From PoT sp049331405 (GTDB taxonomy: Bacteria; Planctomycetota; Planctomycetia; Isosphaerales; Isosphaeraceae): 64,000 bases of DNA. Positions 55,670 to 64,000 of the stretch are shown in pieces; position 1 is the stretch's first letter, and each line of letters begins with the position of its first letter. The notes below the pieces were generated by a model that saw only the letters and a list, made by a program, of their open reading frames with translations, ran no database searches and had not been told where the DNA came from. The translations under genes were made by a program, and so were the position numbers. The stretch covers positions 3,782,001 through 3,846,000 of the forward strand of contig NZ_CP186274.1 of the NCBI RefSeq assembly GCF_049331405.1, written 5' to 3'.

Positions 55670-56491
55670 TCAGCTCTTCCCTTCCAAATGTTCCATGAGC
55701 GAGTTTTGGAGGCGGAGCGTCCAGTCGCCGGGCGCCCGCCAGGCGCGGTCTCGGACGCGCGCCACGGGGATGATGCCGCGGACGGAGTTCGTCAGGAAGA
55801 CCTCCTCGGCCTCGCTCAGCATCTGCCAGGGGATTCCTTTGAGTTCGCAGGTCCCCAGGCCGATCTCCCCCGCAAGCTCGCTGGCGAAGGCCCTCATGAT
55901 ACCCGGGACGATCGGGCCGTCGGACGTGGCGGTAAAGAGGGTCTCGGCCTTGATGAAGAAGAGGCTCGTCCGGCTCCCCTCCCAGAGGTTGCCGTCTGGC
56001 GTCATGCTCAGCAGTTCATCGAAGCCCGCGTCGAGGGCCGACTGATTCGCGAGCCGCCTTGCCCAGTAGTTGAGCGTCTTGTGCCGTGCGAGCTTGTCGT
56101 CCCTGACTACGTACCAGGAGCCGAAATCGACGAGGGCTCCCCCCGCCCGATTGGGCGGCGGCAGCACGCTCTGACGAAGCCAGAGCTGCGATTCCTCGGA
56201 ACCGGGAATGCCGCCGCTAAGGGTGATCCTCAGGAGGGTGTCGCCGGCATGGCCGTTGGCGCGGCTCAGCTCGGCGACGTCCTCGGCCTTCGGGAAATCC
56301 TTGTCCCGGAAATGAAGCCCGAGCTCGTGGGCGGATTGCTCCATGCGGGCTTTGTGGCGGTCCAGTAAGGCCGGATGACCTTGATAGGTCCGCAAGGTCT
56401 CGAACAGGCCCAGGCCGTGCTCGAAGGTCCGATCGGCGACGCCGATGCTGAGGGCGTCGTCCGCGAGGATCCGTCCCCGATACCAGATCAA
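55670..56491 (-). CDS. pabC: Aminodeoxychorismate lyase (PLP fold type IV)
   Basis: Releases pyruvate from aminodeoxychorismate to give p-aminobenzoate for folate. The 273-residue protein belongs to the PLP fold-type IV aminotransferase class: GVADRTFEHGLGLFETLRTY, the catalytic lysine region RHKTLNYWARRLANQSALDA (K in HKT-L-NY), NLWEGSRTSLFFIKAETLFT and GIMRAFASELAGE. A branched-chain or D-amino acid aminotransferase is possible by fold, but the position directly after pabB favours PabC. The start is TTG at 56491: GGGAGG, formed from the last codons of pabB, lies 6 nt upstream, so initiation is coupled. It ends 3 nt before nif3. Confidence 0.9.
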   Translation of the reverse strand: MIWYRGRILADDALSIGVADRTFEHGLGLFETLRTYQGHPALLDRHKARMEQSAHELGLHFRDKDFPKAEDVAELSRANGHAGDTLLRITLSGGIPGSEESQLWLRQSVLPPPNRAGGALVDFGSWYVVRDDKLARHKTLNYWARRLANQSALDAGFDELLSMTPDGNLWEGSRTSLFFIKAETLFTATSDGPIVPGIMRAFASELAGEIGLGTCELKGIPWQMLSEAEEVFLTNSVRGIIPVARVRDRAWRAPGDWTLRLQNSLMEHLEGKS

Positions 56492-56494
56492 AGG

Positions 56495-57973
56495 CTACCT
56501 CCCTCCCCCTTCAAGGACCGCCCTGATTCCGCGGCCCTTGGCGAGCGTCTCGAGATACTCCGCCTGCGGGTCGGAATCGGCGACGATTCCGCCGCCAACC
56601 TGATAGGAGACGCGGTCTCCTTCGACGAGCATCGTCCGGATCGCGATGTTGAAGCCGCTCGCACCGCCTAAACCGTAATATCCGATGGCCCCCGTGTACA
56701 GGCTACGACGCGTCGGTTCAAGCTCGTCGATGATTTCCATCGCCCGAATCTTGGGGGCTCCTGTGATCGAGCCGCCAGGGAAGAGAGCCCTGGCGATGTC
56801 GATGGCTCCCACATCCTCGCGTAGCTGGCCCTCGACGGTTGCCACCAGATGATGGACCTGGGCGAAGCTCTCGATGCAGAGGGCGTCGATCACACGCACC
56901 GAGCCGAACCGGCAGACACGTCCGAGGTCGTTGCGCTCCAGGTCGACGATCATCGTCAGCTCGGCCCGATCTTTGGGGCTGGTCAGGAGCTCGTTCGCGA
57001 ATTGGGCGTCTTCGCGCTCCGTGGCACCTCGGGGCCGCGTCCCCTTGATCGGGCGAGTGATGAGCAGATCGCCCCGCGTCTGATAGAACCACTCGGGGCT
57101 GGCGCTCACAATCGCCAGGTCATTCCACTGGAGAAAGGCGGCGAACGGGGCGGGGCTTTGCTTTCGGAGCCGCAGATAGAGGTCGAACGGGACAGGCTTT
57201 CCTCGGGTGGTGAATCGTTGCGAGAGATTCACCTGGAAGATGTCGCCGGCCGCGATGTACTCCAATGCCTTCTCGACCGAGGCGAGATAAGCGTCGCGAG
57301 AGATGTCGCCCTCGACCGGCCCGAGTTCCGAAACGGGTCGGGATGAGTCGACATTCAAACATTCCAGCCGATCCATCCACGGCCGAGATCGGTTAGCTTG
57401 AGCGTCCGAACCCTCGTGGAGGAAGTCGTGGGTCCAGAGTTCCGTCGTGTGACCGACGTGGTCGACGACGATGACGTTGTCATAAAGGGCGAATCGGATG
57501 TCGGGCAGGGCGGAATCACGCGGGTTTCGTCGCGGGAGGCGTTCCAGGTTCGGAGCCAGGTCGTAACCGTAATAACCGACGAGCCCGCCCGTGAATGGGG
57601 GAGCATCCGAGGTCGGCTCCTCGCCCAGCGAATTGGAGAGCCCGAAACGATTGATCAACCGGCCCAGGGCTTCGAGGGCCCCCTGCTCTCCTTCGCTGCG
57701 CTCTTTGGCGGAGCGGATCGCCCAGCGGTCGTCGGTCGCCTCGAAGACGAGACGTGGCTCGGCCGCATAGAAACTCCAACGCCCCGAGTCGCCGAAGCCG
57801 GAGCCGCTCTCAAGGACCGCGGGCTCGGCCAGGTGGGAGACGAATTGCGTCAACAGCTCCGGAGCGTGATTGCGCAGCGGACAGCGGAGCGGGGGCGGGA
57901 ACGAGCTTGGCACGAAATCGTCTCGGCAACGCACGAGGGGCGGAAGTCGCGGCGGACTGAACGACACACCCAT
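56495..57973 (-). CDS. pabB: Aminodeoxychorismate synthase component I
   Basis: Converts chorismate and ammonia to 4-amino-4-deoxychorismate. The 492-residue protein has an N-terminal anthranilate-synthase-I domain (PFTGGLVGYYGYDLAPNLER) and the chorismate-binding domain with GDIFQVNLSQRF, RGDLLITRPIKGTRPRGATE, ELTMIVDLERNDLGRVCRFG, FPGGSITGAPKIRAMEIIDE and YTGAIGYYG. The PIKGT lysine marks PabB, in contrast to PIAGT in TrpE. The frame remains open 33 codons upstream of ATG 57973, which starts GVSFSPPRLPP; the extension is not conserved-looking. Its glutaminase partner should be the pabA-like gene at 35792-36391, as none is encoded here. It heads pabB-pabC-nif3. Confidence 0.94.
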   Translation of the reverse strand: MGVSFSPPRLPPLVRCRDDFVPSSFPPPLRCPLRNHAPELLTQFVSHLAEPAVLESGSGFGDSGRWSFYAAEPRLVFEATDDRWAIRSAKERSEGEQGALEALGRLINRFGLSNSLGEEPTSDAPPFTGGLVGYYGYDLAPNLERLPRRNPRDSALPDIRFALYDNVIVVDHVGHTTELWTHDFLHEGSDAQANRSRPWMDRLECLNVDSSRPVSELGPVEGDISRDAYLASVEKALEYIAAGDIFQVNLSQRFTTRGKPVPFDLYLRLRKQSPAPFAAFLQWNDLAIVSASPEWFYQTRGDLLITRPIKGTRPRGATEREDAQFANELLTSPKDRAELTMIVDLERNDLGRVCRFGSVRVIDALCIESFAQVHHLVATVEGQLREDVGAIDIARALFPGGSITGAPKIRAMEIIDELEPTRRSLYTGAIGYYGLGGASGFNIAIRTMLVEGDRVSYQVGGGIVADSDPQAEYLETLAKGRGIRAVLEGGGR

Positions 57974-58248
57974 CCATTTAACCTGAGTCTCGACCCCGAA
58001 TTGAAGTCCAATCTCTGCGGGGCAAGCTATCTGAGAAGTGGGCTTGTGCCATGCTCGACCCGTTCGATTCATCCGGGTCGAACCAACCGCGAACGGAGAT
58101 TCGGCGCATTCGGAGTGATTGTATCCAGACGCGTGAAAACGAGCATGCTTGCGGATCAGGTTCGCCTTGTCCTCGACCGAGTCGGCTCAGTCTAATAGGG
58201 TGATTCTCGCCGTATTACGAAATGACTGCCGGCGTAACAGGTGTCTCA

Positions 58249-59043
58249 ATGATCCGCACTCCGCTGGGACTTCGGCTCAATCCCGCCCGCCCGATCCGCG
58301 AGCAGATCCGCGAGGCTGCCAAGCTCGGGGCCAAAGGGGTCGTGATCGACGCGATCGGCGACCTCGGCCCCGATCGGCTCTCCGAGACCGGGCGTCGCGA
58401 ACTCCGGCATCTCCTGCGCTCGGTCGAGCTGACTCTGATCGGCCTGCACCTCCCCACGCGTCGTCCCTTCGATAACCTCGACCAGCTCGATGATCGACTC
58501 CTGCGTGCGGAGAATGCGTTTACGCTGGCTTATGAACTGGGCACGCGACTCGCCATGGCTCGCGTGGGCCCCTTGCCTGCGGAGACCGAAACGACCCGGC
58601 GCGAGACCTGGCTCTCCGCCGTCGCCGAACTCGGTCGGCGGGCCGACCATCGCGGCATCCGTCTGGGGATCGAGTCGGGGACCGAGCCGGGCAAGGACCT
58701 CCGCACGATCCTGGACGGGATCAATTCCGTGGGCCTTGGGGTGAGCATCGATCCCGGCACGTTCCTCATGCACGGGCACGACCCCATCGCGGCCGTGCGC
58801 GACCTCGACACCTGGGTCGTCCACGCCTACGGGACCGACGCCTCGTCTATCGGCACGGCAAGGACCACGAGCATGGCCAACCCGTTCGGGACCGGGTTCC
58901 GCCCGGGCGTGCTCGACTGGGAGGAATATCTCGGGTCACTCGAGGAAGTCGGCTACCAGGGCTATTTGACCATCTGGCCCGACCCTGCTCGCGACCCCGG
59001 CCCGCAGTTCACCTCGCTCAGGGATCATCTCGCCCGGTTCTGA
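58249..59043 (+). CDS. Sugar phosphate isomerase/epimerase-like TIM barrel
   Basis: A 264-residue protein of the xylose-isomerase-like TIM barrel (AP-endonuclease 2) superfamily. Seen: LGLRLNPARPIREQIREAAK, LGAKGVVIDAIGDL, SVELTLIGLHLPTRRPFDNL, RADHRGIRLGIESGTEPGKD (a metal-ligand Glu in GIESG), VSIDPGTFLMHGHDPIAAVR (D and H ligands), WVVHAYGTDASSIG and GYLTIWPD near the end. The E/D/H/E pattern suggests a divalent-metal site, but the last ligand is less typical (TIWPDP). The substrate is unknown. ATG 58249 has AGGTG 6 nt upstream; an in-frame ATG at 58222 would add nine residues. Not obviously in an operon. Confidence 0.82.
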   Translation: MIRTPLGLRLNPARPIREQIREAAKLGAKGVVIDAIGDLGPDRLSETGRRELRHLLRSVELTLIGLHLPTRRPFDNLDQLDDRLLRAENAFTLAYELGTRLAMARVGPLPAETETTRRETWLSAVAELGRRADHRGIRLGIESGTEPGKDLRTILDGINSVGLGVSIDPGTFLMHGHDPIAAVRDLDTWVVHAYGTDASSIGTARTTSMANPFGTGFRPGVLDWEEYLGSLEEVGYQGYLTIWPDPARDPGPQFTSLRDHLARF

Positions 59044-59158
59044 ACCGGGGGCCGAGGAGCTTCCAGATCCTTGAACCCGACCTCAAGGCGAGGCTACGAT
59101 TGAGGTTGAGCAGCTAGAACGAGCCAGATCTACGAGACTCGGCCGGGGAGCGACGACG

Positions 59159-59557
59159 ATGGGACTTGTCAGCTATGTCAGCAACGAACAAGCACCTGAA
59201 GCCGTGAAGTCGATCTACCAGGGCATGGAGAAGCAGCTCGGGGTCGTCCCCAACGTCTTCCGGACGATGGCCCACAGCCCCGAGATGCTCAAGGCCTTCC
59301 TCGCGCTGAACGCGACCCTGCACAAGACCGAGCTCGATGGCAAGCTTCGCGAGCTCGCCTACATCAAGACCTCGCAACTGAACGACTGCGCCTACTGCCT
59401 CGAGCACCACAACGGCTTCGGTCGTAAGGCCGGGCTGTCGGAGCGTCAGATCACCGAGGTCAACGACTTCGAGTCGAGCGATGCCTACAGCGAACTCGAG
59501 AAGGACGTCCTGCGGTACGCGGAGGAAGTCACCGGGCCGTGCCCGATACGATGGTGA
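59159..59557 (+). CDS. AhpD/carboxymuconolactone decarboxylase-like protein, shortened C terminus
   Basis: A 132-residue protein of the AhpD-like peroxidase-related family. It has SIYQGMEKQLGVVPNVFRTM, the redox motif NDCAYCLEHHNGFGRKAGLS (CxxC followed by HH, residues about 80-92) and EKDVLRYAEEVTGPCPIRW at the end. Family members usually run another 40-55 residues after R-Y-A-E-E (a helix pair), so this protein ends early, at 59557. Another reading frame right after the break shows a related-looking PDTMVK start, which suggests a frameshift or deletion, but the rest is not recognisable. The catalytic cysteines are intact. GGGGAG lies about 8 nt before the ATG. It may be functional, truncated, or a decaying copy. 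Confidence 0.8.
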   Translation: MGLVSYVSNEQAPEAVKSIYQGMEKQLGVVPNVFRTMAHSPEMLKAFLALNATLHKTELDGKLRELAYIKTSQLNDCAYCLEHHNGFGRKAGLSERQITEVNDFESSDAYSELEKDVLRYAEEVTGPCPIRW

Positions 59558-59653
59558 AACCAAGGCGATCGGTGGAAACCTCTTCATTTTCGAGGGGACC
59601 GGCGATCGCCGCACTCGCCCGATAACGACACCGATAGGAATGAGGCTTCGTCT

Positions 59654-60397
59654 ATGAGTTCGCCGATCGCCGAGCGATCATGGGTTCCCCTGTCGGCTCG
59701 CGAGCGCAGGGTTTTGGGCGTCCTGGTGGAGAAGGCCAAGACGACGCCCGAATACTACCCGCTGACGATCGCGGCCCTCGTGACGGGCTGTAACCAGAAG
59801 TCGAACCGAGACCCGGTCACCAACTACGACGCCGACGACATCGAGGAGATCCTCCAGGACCTCCGCCACAAGAAGGCCGTCGTCATGGTCGAGGGGAGCG
59901 GGCGTGCGATCCGCTGGAAGCACACGCTCTACGACTGGCTCAAGGTCACCAAGAACGAGCTGGCCGTCGTCGCCGAACTTCTGCTCCGCGGCCCGCAGAC
60001 CGAAGGGGACCTCCGGGCGCGCGCCAGCCGGATGGAGCCGTTCCCCGACCTCGTCGCATTGCAGACGGTCCTCGAGGCGCTCGCCGCCCGCGAACTCGTC
60101 ATCTATCTGTCCCCGCCGGGACAGAAACGCGGGGTCGTCGTCACCCACGGGCTCTATCCGCCGCAGGAACTCGAGAAGGTCCGCAACGCGTTCGCCCAGA
60201 GTGCCGCCGCACTCGCCGAGGAGGACGAACGCCCCGCACGACTCTCGACGGCCCGGACCGATCTCGCCGCGAGCGCCGCGACGCCCTCATGGGCGGCCGA
60301 GTCCGCCTCGCTTCGAGCCGAGATCGAGTCTCTGAAATCTTCCCTCGAGGCGCTCACGAATGAGCTCCGCGAACTGAAATCCTCGCTCGGAGCCTGA
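59654..60397 (+). CDS. DUF480/YceH (UPF0502) winged-helix protein
   Basis: A 247-residue protein of the YceH family. The core has RERRVLGVLVEKAKTTPEYY, YPLTIAALVTGCNQKSNRDP, EEILQDLRHKKAVVMVEGSG, KNELAVVAELLLRGPQTEGD and ALEALAARELVIYLS, a tandem winged-helix arrangement; DNA binding is expected but not shown. The last 45 residues (SLRAEIESLKSSLEALTNEL and onward) form a short coiled-coil tail. It is 5 nt ahead of the GH38-like gene, so the two are probably translated together. No regulatory target is evident. Confidence 0.92.
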   Translation: MSSPIAERSWVPLSARERRVLGVLVEKAKTTPEYYPLTIAALVTGCNQKSNRDPVTNYDADDIEEILQDLRHKKAVVMVEGSGRAIRWKHTLYDWLKVTKNELAVVAELLLRGPQTEGDLRARASRMEPFPDLVALQTVLEALAARELVIYLSPPGQKRGVVVTHGLYPPQELEKVRNAFAQSAAALAEEDERPARLSTARTDLAASAATPSWAAESASLRAEIESLKSSLEALTNELRELKSSLGA

Positions 60398-60402
60398 CTG
60401 AT

Positions 60403-63321
60403 ATGAGCGATGGCCCGCCCGTCGAGCCCGAGAGCGAGACCCCGCCCGTTGCCGACGAACCTACCGCAAGTCCGCCCGCCTGGACCTTCGTCTCGCTGAT
60501 CGGTGAAGATTCGACCGAGCCGAGCACCCGGGTCTCGGACTATCAGGCCGAGGGCATCTGGGTGGCGGTCTCCGCCCCCTGGCACCCCGCCCTGCTCGCC
60601 GTCTCGGAGGGGCTGCCGCGGATCGAGCCGGTCACGGAGCCCTCGACCCCTGCGGCGCGAGAAGTCCGCATCATCGCGGAAGGCTGGTTCGACAAACTGC
60701 CCCGCGACTACCAGTCCCGCTGCGACGAGGCCGGGGCGATCCTCGTGCGTGGCACGCTCGATCGCGAGACCCTCGTCAAACGACTGCTGGAGCAGGTGAA
60801 CCTGCTGGCGGACGAGGAGACCTGGAACATCGATGAGGCTGCGGAAACGATTCGCGACTTCATGGTCCTCGGCTCGGCTCGCTGGTGGATCCGCGACCTG
60901 ACCGTGGCGATGAACCACGCGGATTGCCTCGACCACGAGAGCCTGACCCGAGAAACCAAGGCCGGGGCCCTCGCATGGCAGGGGGGCGACCTCGCCACGG
61001 CGAAGAATCGGCTCCGCGCGGGCTTCGAACTGCTGACCCAGGCACGGGAGCGTTACTATCCGCTCGACGCCTATCTCATCGATATTACTCTGCTCGACGC
61101 ATCCAGCCCGCCCGGGGTCCTGCACGAGTCCTTGAAGCCTCGAGCCCCCATCACCTTCATGGGCCCCGCCGAAGCAATCGAGCGCCTCGGCGAGCGAGAC
61201 CCCGATGACGTGGCCATGCTGCGAGAGGCCATCACCGAGGGCTGGGCCGATGTCGTTGGTGGGAGCTACGCGGAGTCGGACGAACCGCTCGCCCCGTTCG
61301 AGTCGATACTCTGGCAGTTCCGCCACGGTGCGGCCACCTATCGCAAGTACCTCGACGAGCGGAACGTCGAGACCATCGGCCGGAGACGCTTCGCGCTCTA
61401 TCCTCAACTTCCCCAGGTGACGCGTCGGTTCGGTTTCCGATTCGGTGTTCATATCGGCCTCGACCAGGGGCGGTTCCCCGTCCGTAGCGATTCCAAGCAG
61501 CTCTGGGAAAGCTTCGACGGAACCTCGCTCGAGACGCTGACGAAGCTGCCGATGGGGGCGGATCGCGCCCTGGGGGCGCTCCAGGTCCCCTGGCGGCTCG
61601 CGGCGACGATGAAGGACGACCACGTCGCGACCTTGCCCCTGATCCACTGGCCCGACGAGGTCGCACCCTGGTATCGCGACTTCCGCCGGATCTCGGCCTA
61701 CTCGCCGGTGCTGGCGCGTTGGGTCACGCTCAACGATTTCTTCCACCAGACCGACCGTCCCTACGATCCCTTTCGCCCCGAACACGATAGCTACATCACG
61801 CCTTATCTCGAGCAGGCCGTCGGCAGGGCGGATACCCAGCCGATCTCCAGGCGAGTCGAGCACGCCGCTTTGCGAGCCAGATTCGATGCGATCGAGGCGA
61901 TCCGGGCGCTGGCCGTGTCCATCTCGACGGTTTCTTCGAGGCTCGGCGGGGATCATCCGTCGCCGGGCGAGATCGAGAATGCCATCGAGACCGGCAAGTA
62001 CGACGTGGCGAGAGCGGCGCTCGGGCGTTGCGAGCCGGAGTGGGCCTCGACCTTGACGCGGGCCGTCTCCGGTTCGCATGGTGGAGCCCGACCGGGGTAC
62101 CTTGTGCTCAATCCGCTCGGCGTGGCTCGCAGGGTCGCGGTTCTACTGCCCGACGCCGCGCTCGATCTGAGGCCTGAAGGTCCGCTGAGAGCGTCGCAGT
62201 TCACCGAGGAAGGGGTTTGGGCCGTCGTCGAGCTCCCCGCGTTCGGATACGCATGGGTGCCTCGCGAATCCAACTACGAACGCCCACCGGCTCCGATCAA
62301 GGCGCTCTCGGCCGGCGATCACACGCTCCACAACGAGTCGATGACCGTCCAGGTTGACCCGACCACCGGCGGCATCCGCGGCGTAAGAAGCACGAACGAG
62401 CAGACGGCTCGCATCGGGCAGCAACTCGTGATTACCGGCGGCGTCGCCGAGGACGGGAGCACGATCGCAACGCGGATGGTCTGCGAGTCGTTCGAGGTCG
62501 AATATGGCGGCCCCGCCCTCGTGCAGGCCGTGAGCAAAGGGGGGATCCACGACCCTCGCGACGACCGTCGCCTCGCCTCGTTCCAGCAGCGTTATCGGCT
62601 CTGGAGCGGTCGTCCGACCCTCGATCTCCAGATCAAGATCAGCGACCTCGACGTGGATTGGTTCGCCCACGGTGCCGAGCCCGACCCATGGTATCAGTAC
62701 CTCGCCTGCCGCTGGGCCTGGCCCGACCCCAACTCGATGATCCGTCGCTCGTGCTTCTTCTCGCCCGAGATCACGGAGGCCGAGCGCCCAGAGACGCCCG
62801 ACTCGATCGACATCTCGACGCGTCGCCAGCGCACCGCCCTGCTCTTCGGCGGCCTGGCCCACCATCTCCGGCACGGGCCGCGGATGCTCGATACCCTGCT
62901 CATCGCGGGGCGCGAGTCGGAGCGCACCTTCAATCTCGGCGTCGCGCTCGACCTCGAGCATCCATTCCACGCGTCGACGGACTTCGTCACCCCGGCTTAT
63001 GCCATCAAGACCGACGCCGGGATCCCTCGCTCGGGGCCGACGGGCTGGATCTTCGACATCGACAACAAGGCGATCGCCGTGACCAGGCTCGAGTATGTCG
63101 ACTCGTCGAACGACGGCCGGGGCTGGGGCGTGGTCTTCCACCTTGTCGAGACGTCGGGTCGGGCCGCACGCTGCCGGCTCCGGATCTTCCGAGACCCTGT
63201 CTGGGCGAGTCAGGTCGATTTCAATAATGAGATCATCATGGATCTGACCGTAGATGGTTCGGCCGTCCTCGTCGACTTGACTCCGCACGAAATGGCGAGG
63301 GTCGACGTGACCATCGGCTGA
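60403..63321 (+). CDS. GH38-like (alpha-mannosidase-related) protein without the usual catalytic motif
   Basis: A 972-residue protein with no signal peptide. Similarity to the glycoside hydrolase 38 architecture is seen in order: GGSYAESDEPLAPFESILWQ (about residue 285, equivalent to the GH38 G-G-x-x-E-x-D region), QFRHGAATYRKYLD, then FALYPQLPQVTRRFGFRFG near 330, where active GH38 enzymes have a D-x-F/G motif carrying the nucleophile Asp. Here that Asp is missing (ALYPQLPQ). Later come LNPLGVARRVAVLLPD near 568 and MTVQVDPTTGGIRGVRS near 650, typical of the C-terminal beta domain, with SGRPTLDLQIKISDLDVDW after. Function unknown; perhaps sugar-binding or a different hydrolase. It follows yceH by 5 nt. 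The family call is by recalled pattern, not a search. Confidence 0.75.
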   Translation: MSDGPPVEPESETPPVADEPTASPPAWTFVSLIGEDSTEPSTRVSDYQAEGIWVAVSAPWHPALLAVSEGLPRIEPVTEPSTPAAREVRIIAEGWFDKLPRDYQSRCDEAGAILVRGTLDRETLVKRLLEQVNLLADEETWNIDEAAETIRDFMVLGSARWWIRDLTVAMNHADCLDHESLTRETKAGALAWQGGDLATAKNRLRAGFELLTQARERYYPLDAYLIDITLLDASSPPGVLHESLKPRAPITFMGPAEAIERLGERDPDDVAMLREAITEGWADVVGGSYAESDEPLAPFESILWQFRHGAATYRKYLDERNVETIGRRRFALYPQLPQVTRRFGFRFGVHIGLDQGRFPVRSDSKQLWESFDGTSLETLTKLPMGADRALGALQVPWRLAATMKDDHVATLPLIHWPDEVAPWYRDFRRISAYSPVLARWVTLNDFFHQTDRPYDPFRPEHDSYITPYLEQAVGRADTQPISRRVEHAALRARFDAIEAIRALAVSISTVSSRLGGDHPSPGEIENAIETGKYDVARAALGRCEPEWASTLTRAVSGSHGGARPGYLVLNPLGVARRVAVLLPDAALDLRPEGPLRASQFTEEGVWAVVELPAFGYAWVPRESNYERPPAPIKALSAGDHTLHNESMTVQVDPTTGGIRGVRSTNEQTARIGQQLVITGGVAEDGSTIATRMVCESFEVEYGGPALVQAVSKGGIHDPRDDRRLASFQQRYRLWSGRPTLDLQIKISDLDVDWFAHGAEPDPWYQYLACRWAWPDPNSMIRRSCFFSPEITEAERPETPDSIDISTRRQRTALLFGGLAHHLRHGPRMLDTLLIAGRESERTFNLGVALDLEHPFHASTDFVTPAYAIKTDAGIPRSGPTGWIFDIDNKAIAVTRLEYVDSSNDGRGWGVVFHLVETSGRAARCRLRIFRDPVWASQVDFNNEIIMDLTVDGSAVLVDLTPHEMARVDVTIG

Positions 63322-63372
63322 GGTGATGGCCTCGTCGACCCTTGGATCGAGCTTGAGATTGCGGCCCGAGAA

Positions 63373-64000
63373 TCACTTGCCGGCCGGAGCCTTGCCGGCG
63401 GCGACCCAGTCGATCCCCTGGATTAGGAGCTTGAGAAGGCTCGGGTTATGCAGGGGATCGTCCTTGCCAGGTCCGAAGTCGCGGTGGCCGAGCGGGGTGT
63501 GGAAAACCCGGCCCGTGCCATAGGTTCGGGCCCAGGCGACGGGCCAGGTTTGTCCCTTGAACTCGGTCGTGGCGATCGGCTCGACCCCGGGGACCATCTG
63601 CAGGAAATAATAGAGCTCATCCTTGACGTCGAAATCGGTCACGCCTTGCGCGATCGGGTCGTCGCTCTTAACGATCTTGATGTGGAAGGTGCCCTTCTGC
63701 GTCTTCGAGTCGGGGAGGCCGACGTGGGAGAAGACGCCTCCCAGCATTTCCCGCCACTCGGGGAGCCAGTCCTTGGCGGCGTTGTCGGCCCCGTGGATTG
63801 AGATGTAGCCATGTCCTGACTTGATGAATGCGAGAAGGGCTTGCTGCTGGGATTTGGTGAATTTGAATTCGTCGTCGCGGCGGTCGGCGTTGACGATGAT
63901 CATGTCGTACTTGGCGAGTGCGGGGCTTTCCAGGATGGCCCCGTCCTCGACGATCGTGACTTCGTAATGGTTGGTATCTTCGAGGGCACTTGCCAGGTAA
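63373..64000 (-). CDS. ThuA-domain protein (5' end beyond window)
   Basis: Part of a ThuA-like (trehalose-utilisation/class I glutamine-amidotransferase-fold) protein; at least 208 residues lie in the window. The readable part includes EVTIVEDGAILESPALAKYD, DMIIVNADRRDDEFKFTKSQ, QQALLAFIKSGHGYISIHGA, LPEWREMLGGVFSHVGL, FHIKIVKSDDPIAQGVTDFD, DELYYFLQMVPGVEP and the conserved ending WARTYGTGRVFHTPLGHRDF. In planctomycetes such domains are often exported and act on sugars; the reaction is not established. The frame is open to the right edge, so signal peptide and start lie outside. It is convergent with the GH38-like gene (52 nt apart). Confidence 0.9.
   Translation of the reverse strand, partial: YLASALEDTNHYEVTIVEDGAILESPALAKYDMIIVNADRRDDEFKFTKSQQQALLAFIKSGHGYISIHGADNAAKDWLPEWREMLGGVFSHVGLPDSKTQKGTFHIKIVKSDDPIAQGVTDFDVKDELYYFLQMVPGVEPIATTEFKGQTWPVAWARTYGTGRVFHTPLGHRDFGPGKDDPLHNPSLLKLLIQGIDWVAAGKAPAGK

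Noticed and set aside
60154..62079. 641-codon open frame on the minus strand
   Set aside because: Antisense of yceH and the GH38-like gene; Arg/Gly/Asp-rich translation without recognisable features.

Overview
The window looks like a chromosomal segment from a high-GC planctomycete, most likely of the Isosphaeraceae (Singulisphaera/Paludisphaera-like). This rests on lineage-typical families read in the translations: a DUF1559 prepilin-like protein, a DUF1501 protein paired with a DUF1549/DUF1553 protein, a DUF4175-like giant protein, a small secreted protein rich in Tyr, Gly and Pro, and a three-gene ABC module with an unusual large permease. I found no rRNA, tRNA, CRISPR array, transposase or phage gene. 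Most of the window reads as ordinary core chromosome.

Layout. 1-10 kb: nadB (cut by the window edge), a 1906-residue membrane protein that is about two-thirds low complexity, a secreted CBM9-like protein and purM. 10-28 kb is a central-carbon island: a cytochrome c'-like protein, a lipoate-ligase-family protein, sucA-sucB-lpdA (2-oxoglutarate dehydrogenase) on the plus strand, a glycosyltransferase and a CPBP protease, then lpdA-pdhC-pdhB-pdhA (pyruvate dehydrogenase, its own E3) and acnA on the minus strand. Both dehydrogenase operons carry clear intercistronic hairpins.

28-43 kb: mqnD (futalosine menaquinone route), the ABC module, the small secreted protein, pabA/trpG, moeA, lnt, a sulfotransferase and a YagF/YjhG-type sugar-acid dehydratase. 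43-52 kb: an OmpR-type two-component pair, DUF1559 protein plus lipoprotein, DUF4112 protein, and the DUF1501 and DUF1549/DUF1553 pair. 52-64 kb: a zinc-free MDR reductase, two small uncharacterised ORFs, the tightly coupled pabB-pabC-nif3 operon, a sugar-isomerase-like TIM barrel, a C-terminally shortened AhpD-like protein, yceH, a GH38-like protein lacking the usual catalytic motif, and a ThuA-domain protein cut by the right edge.

How the genes fit together: the lipoate-ligase-family protein can serve the lipoyl domains of SucB and PdhC; acnA and sucAB supply TCA-cycle steps and pdh feeds it; MqnD makes the menaquinone precursor for respiration; PabA at 35.8 kb probably partners PabB at 57 kb for folate synthesis. 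No complete new defence or mobile system is visible. The best candidates for undescribed biology are the giant low-complexity protein, the ABC module, the hairpins inside the dehydrogenase operons, the two small ORFs and the degenerate GH38-like protein.
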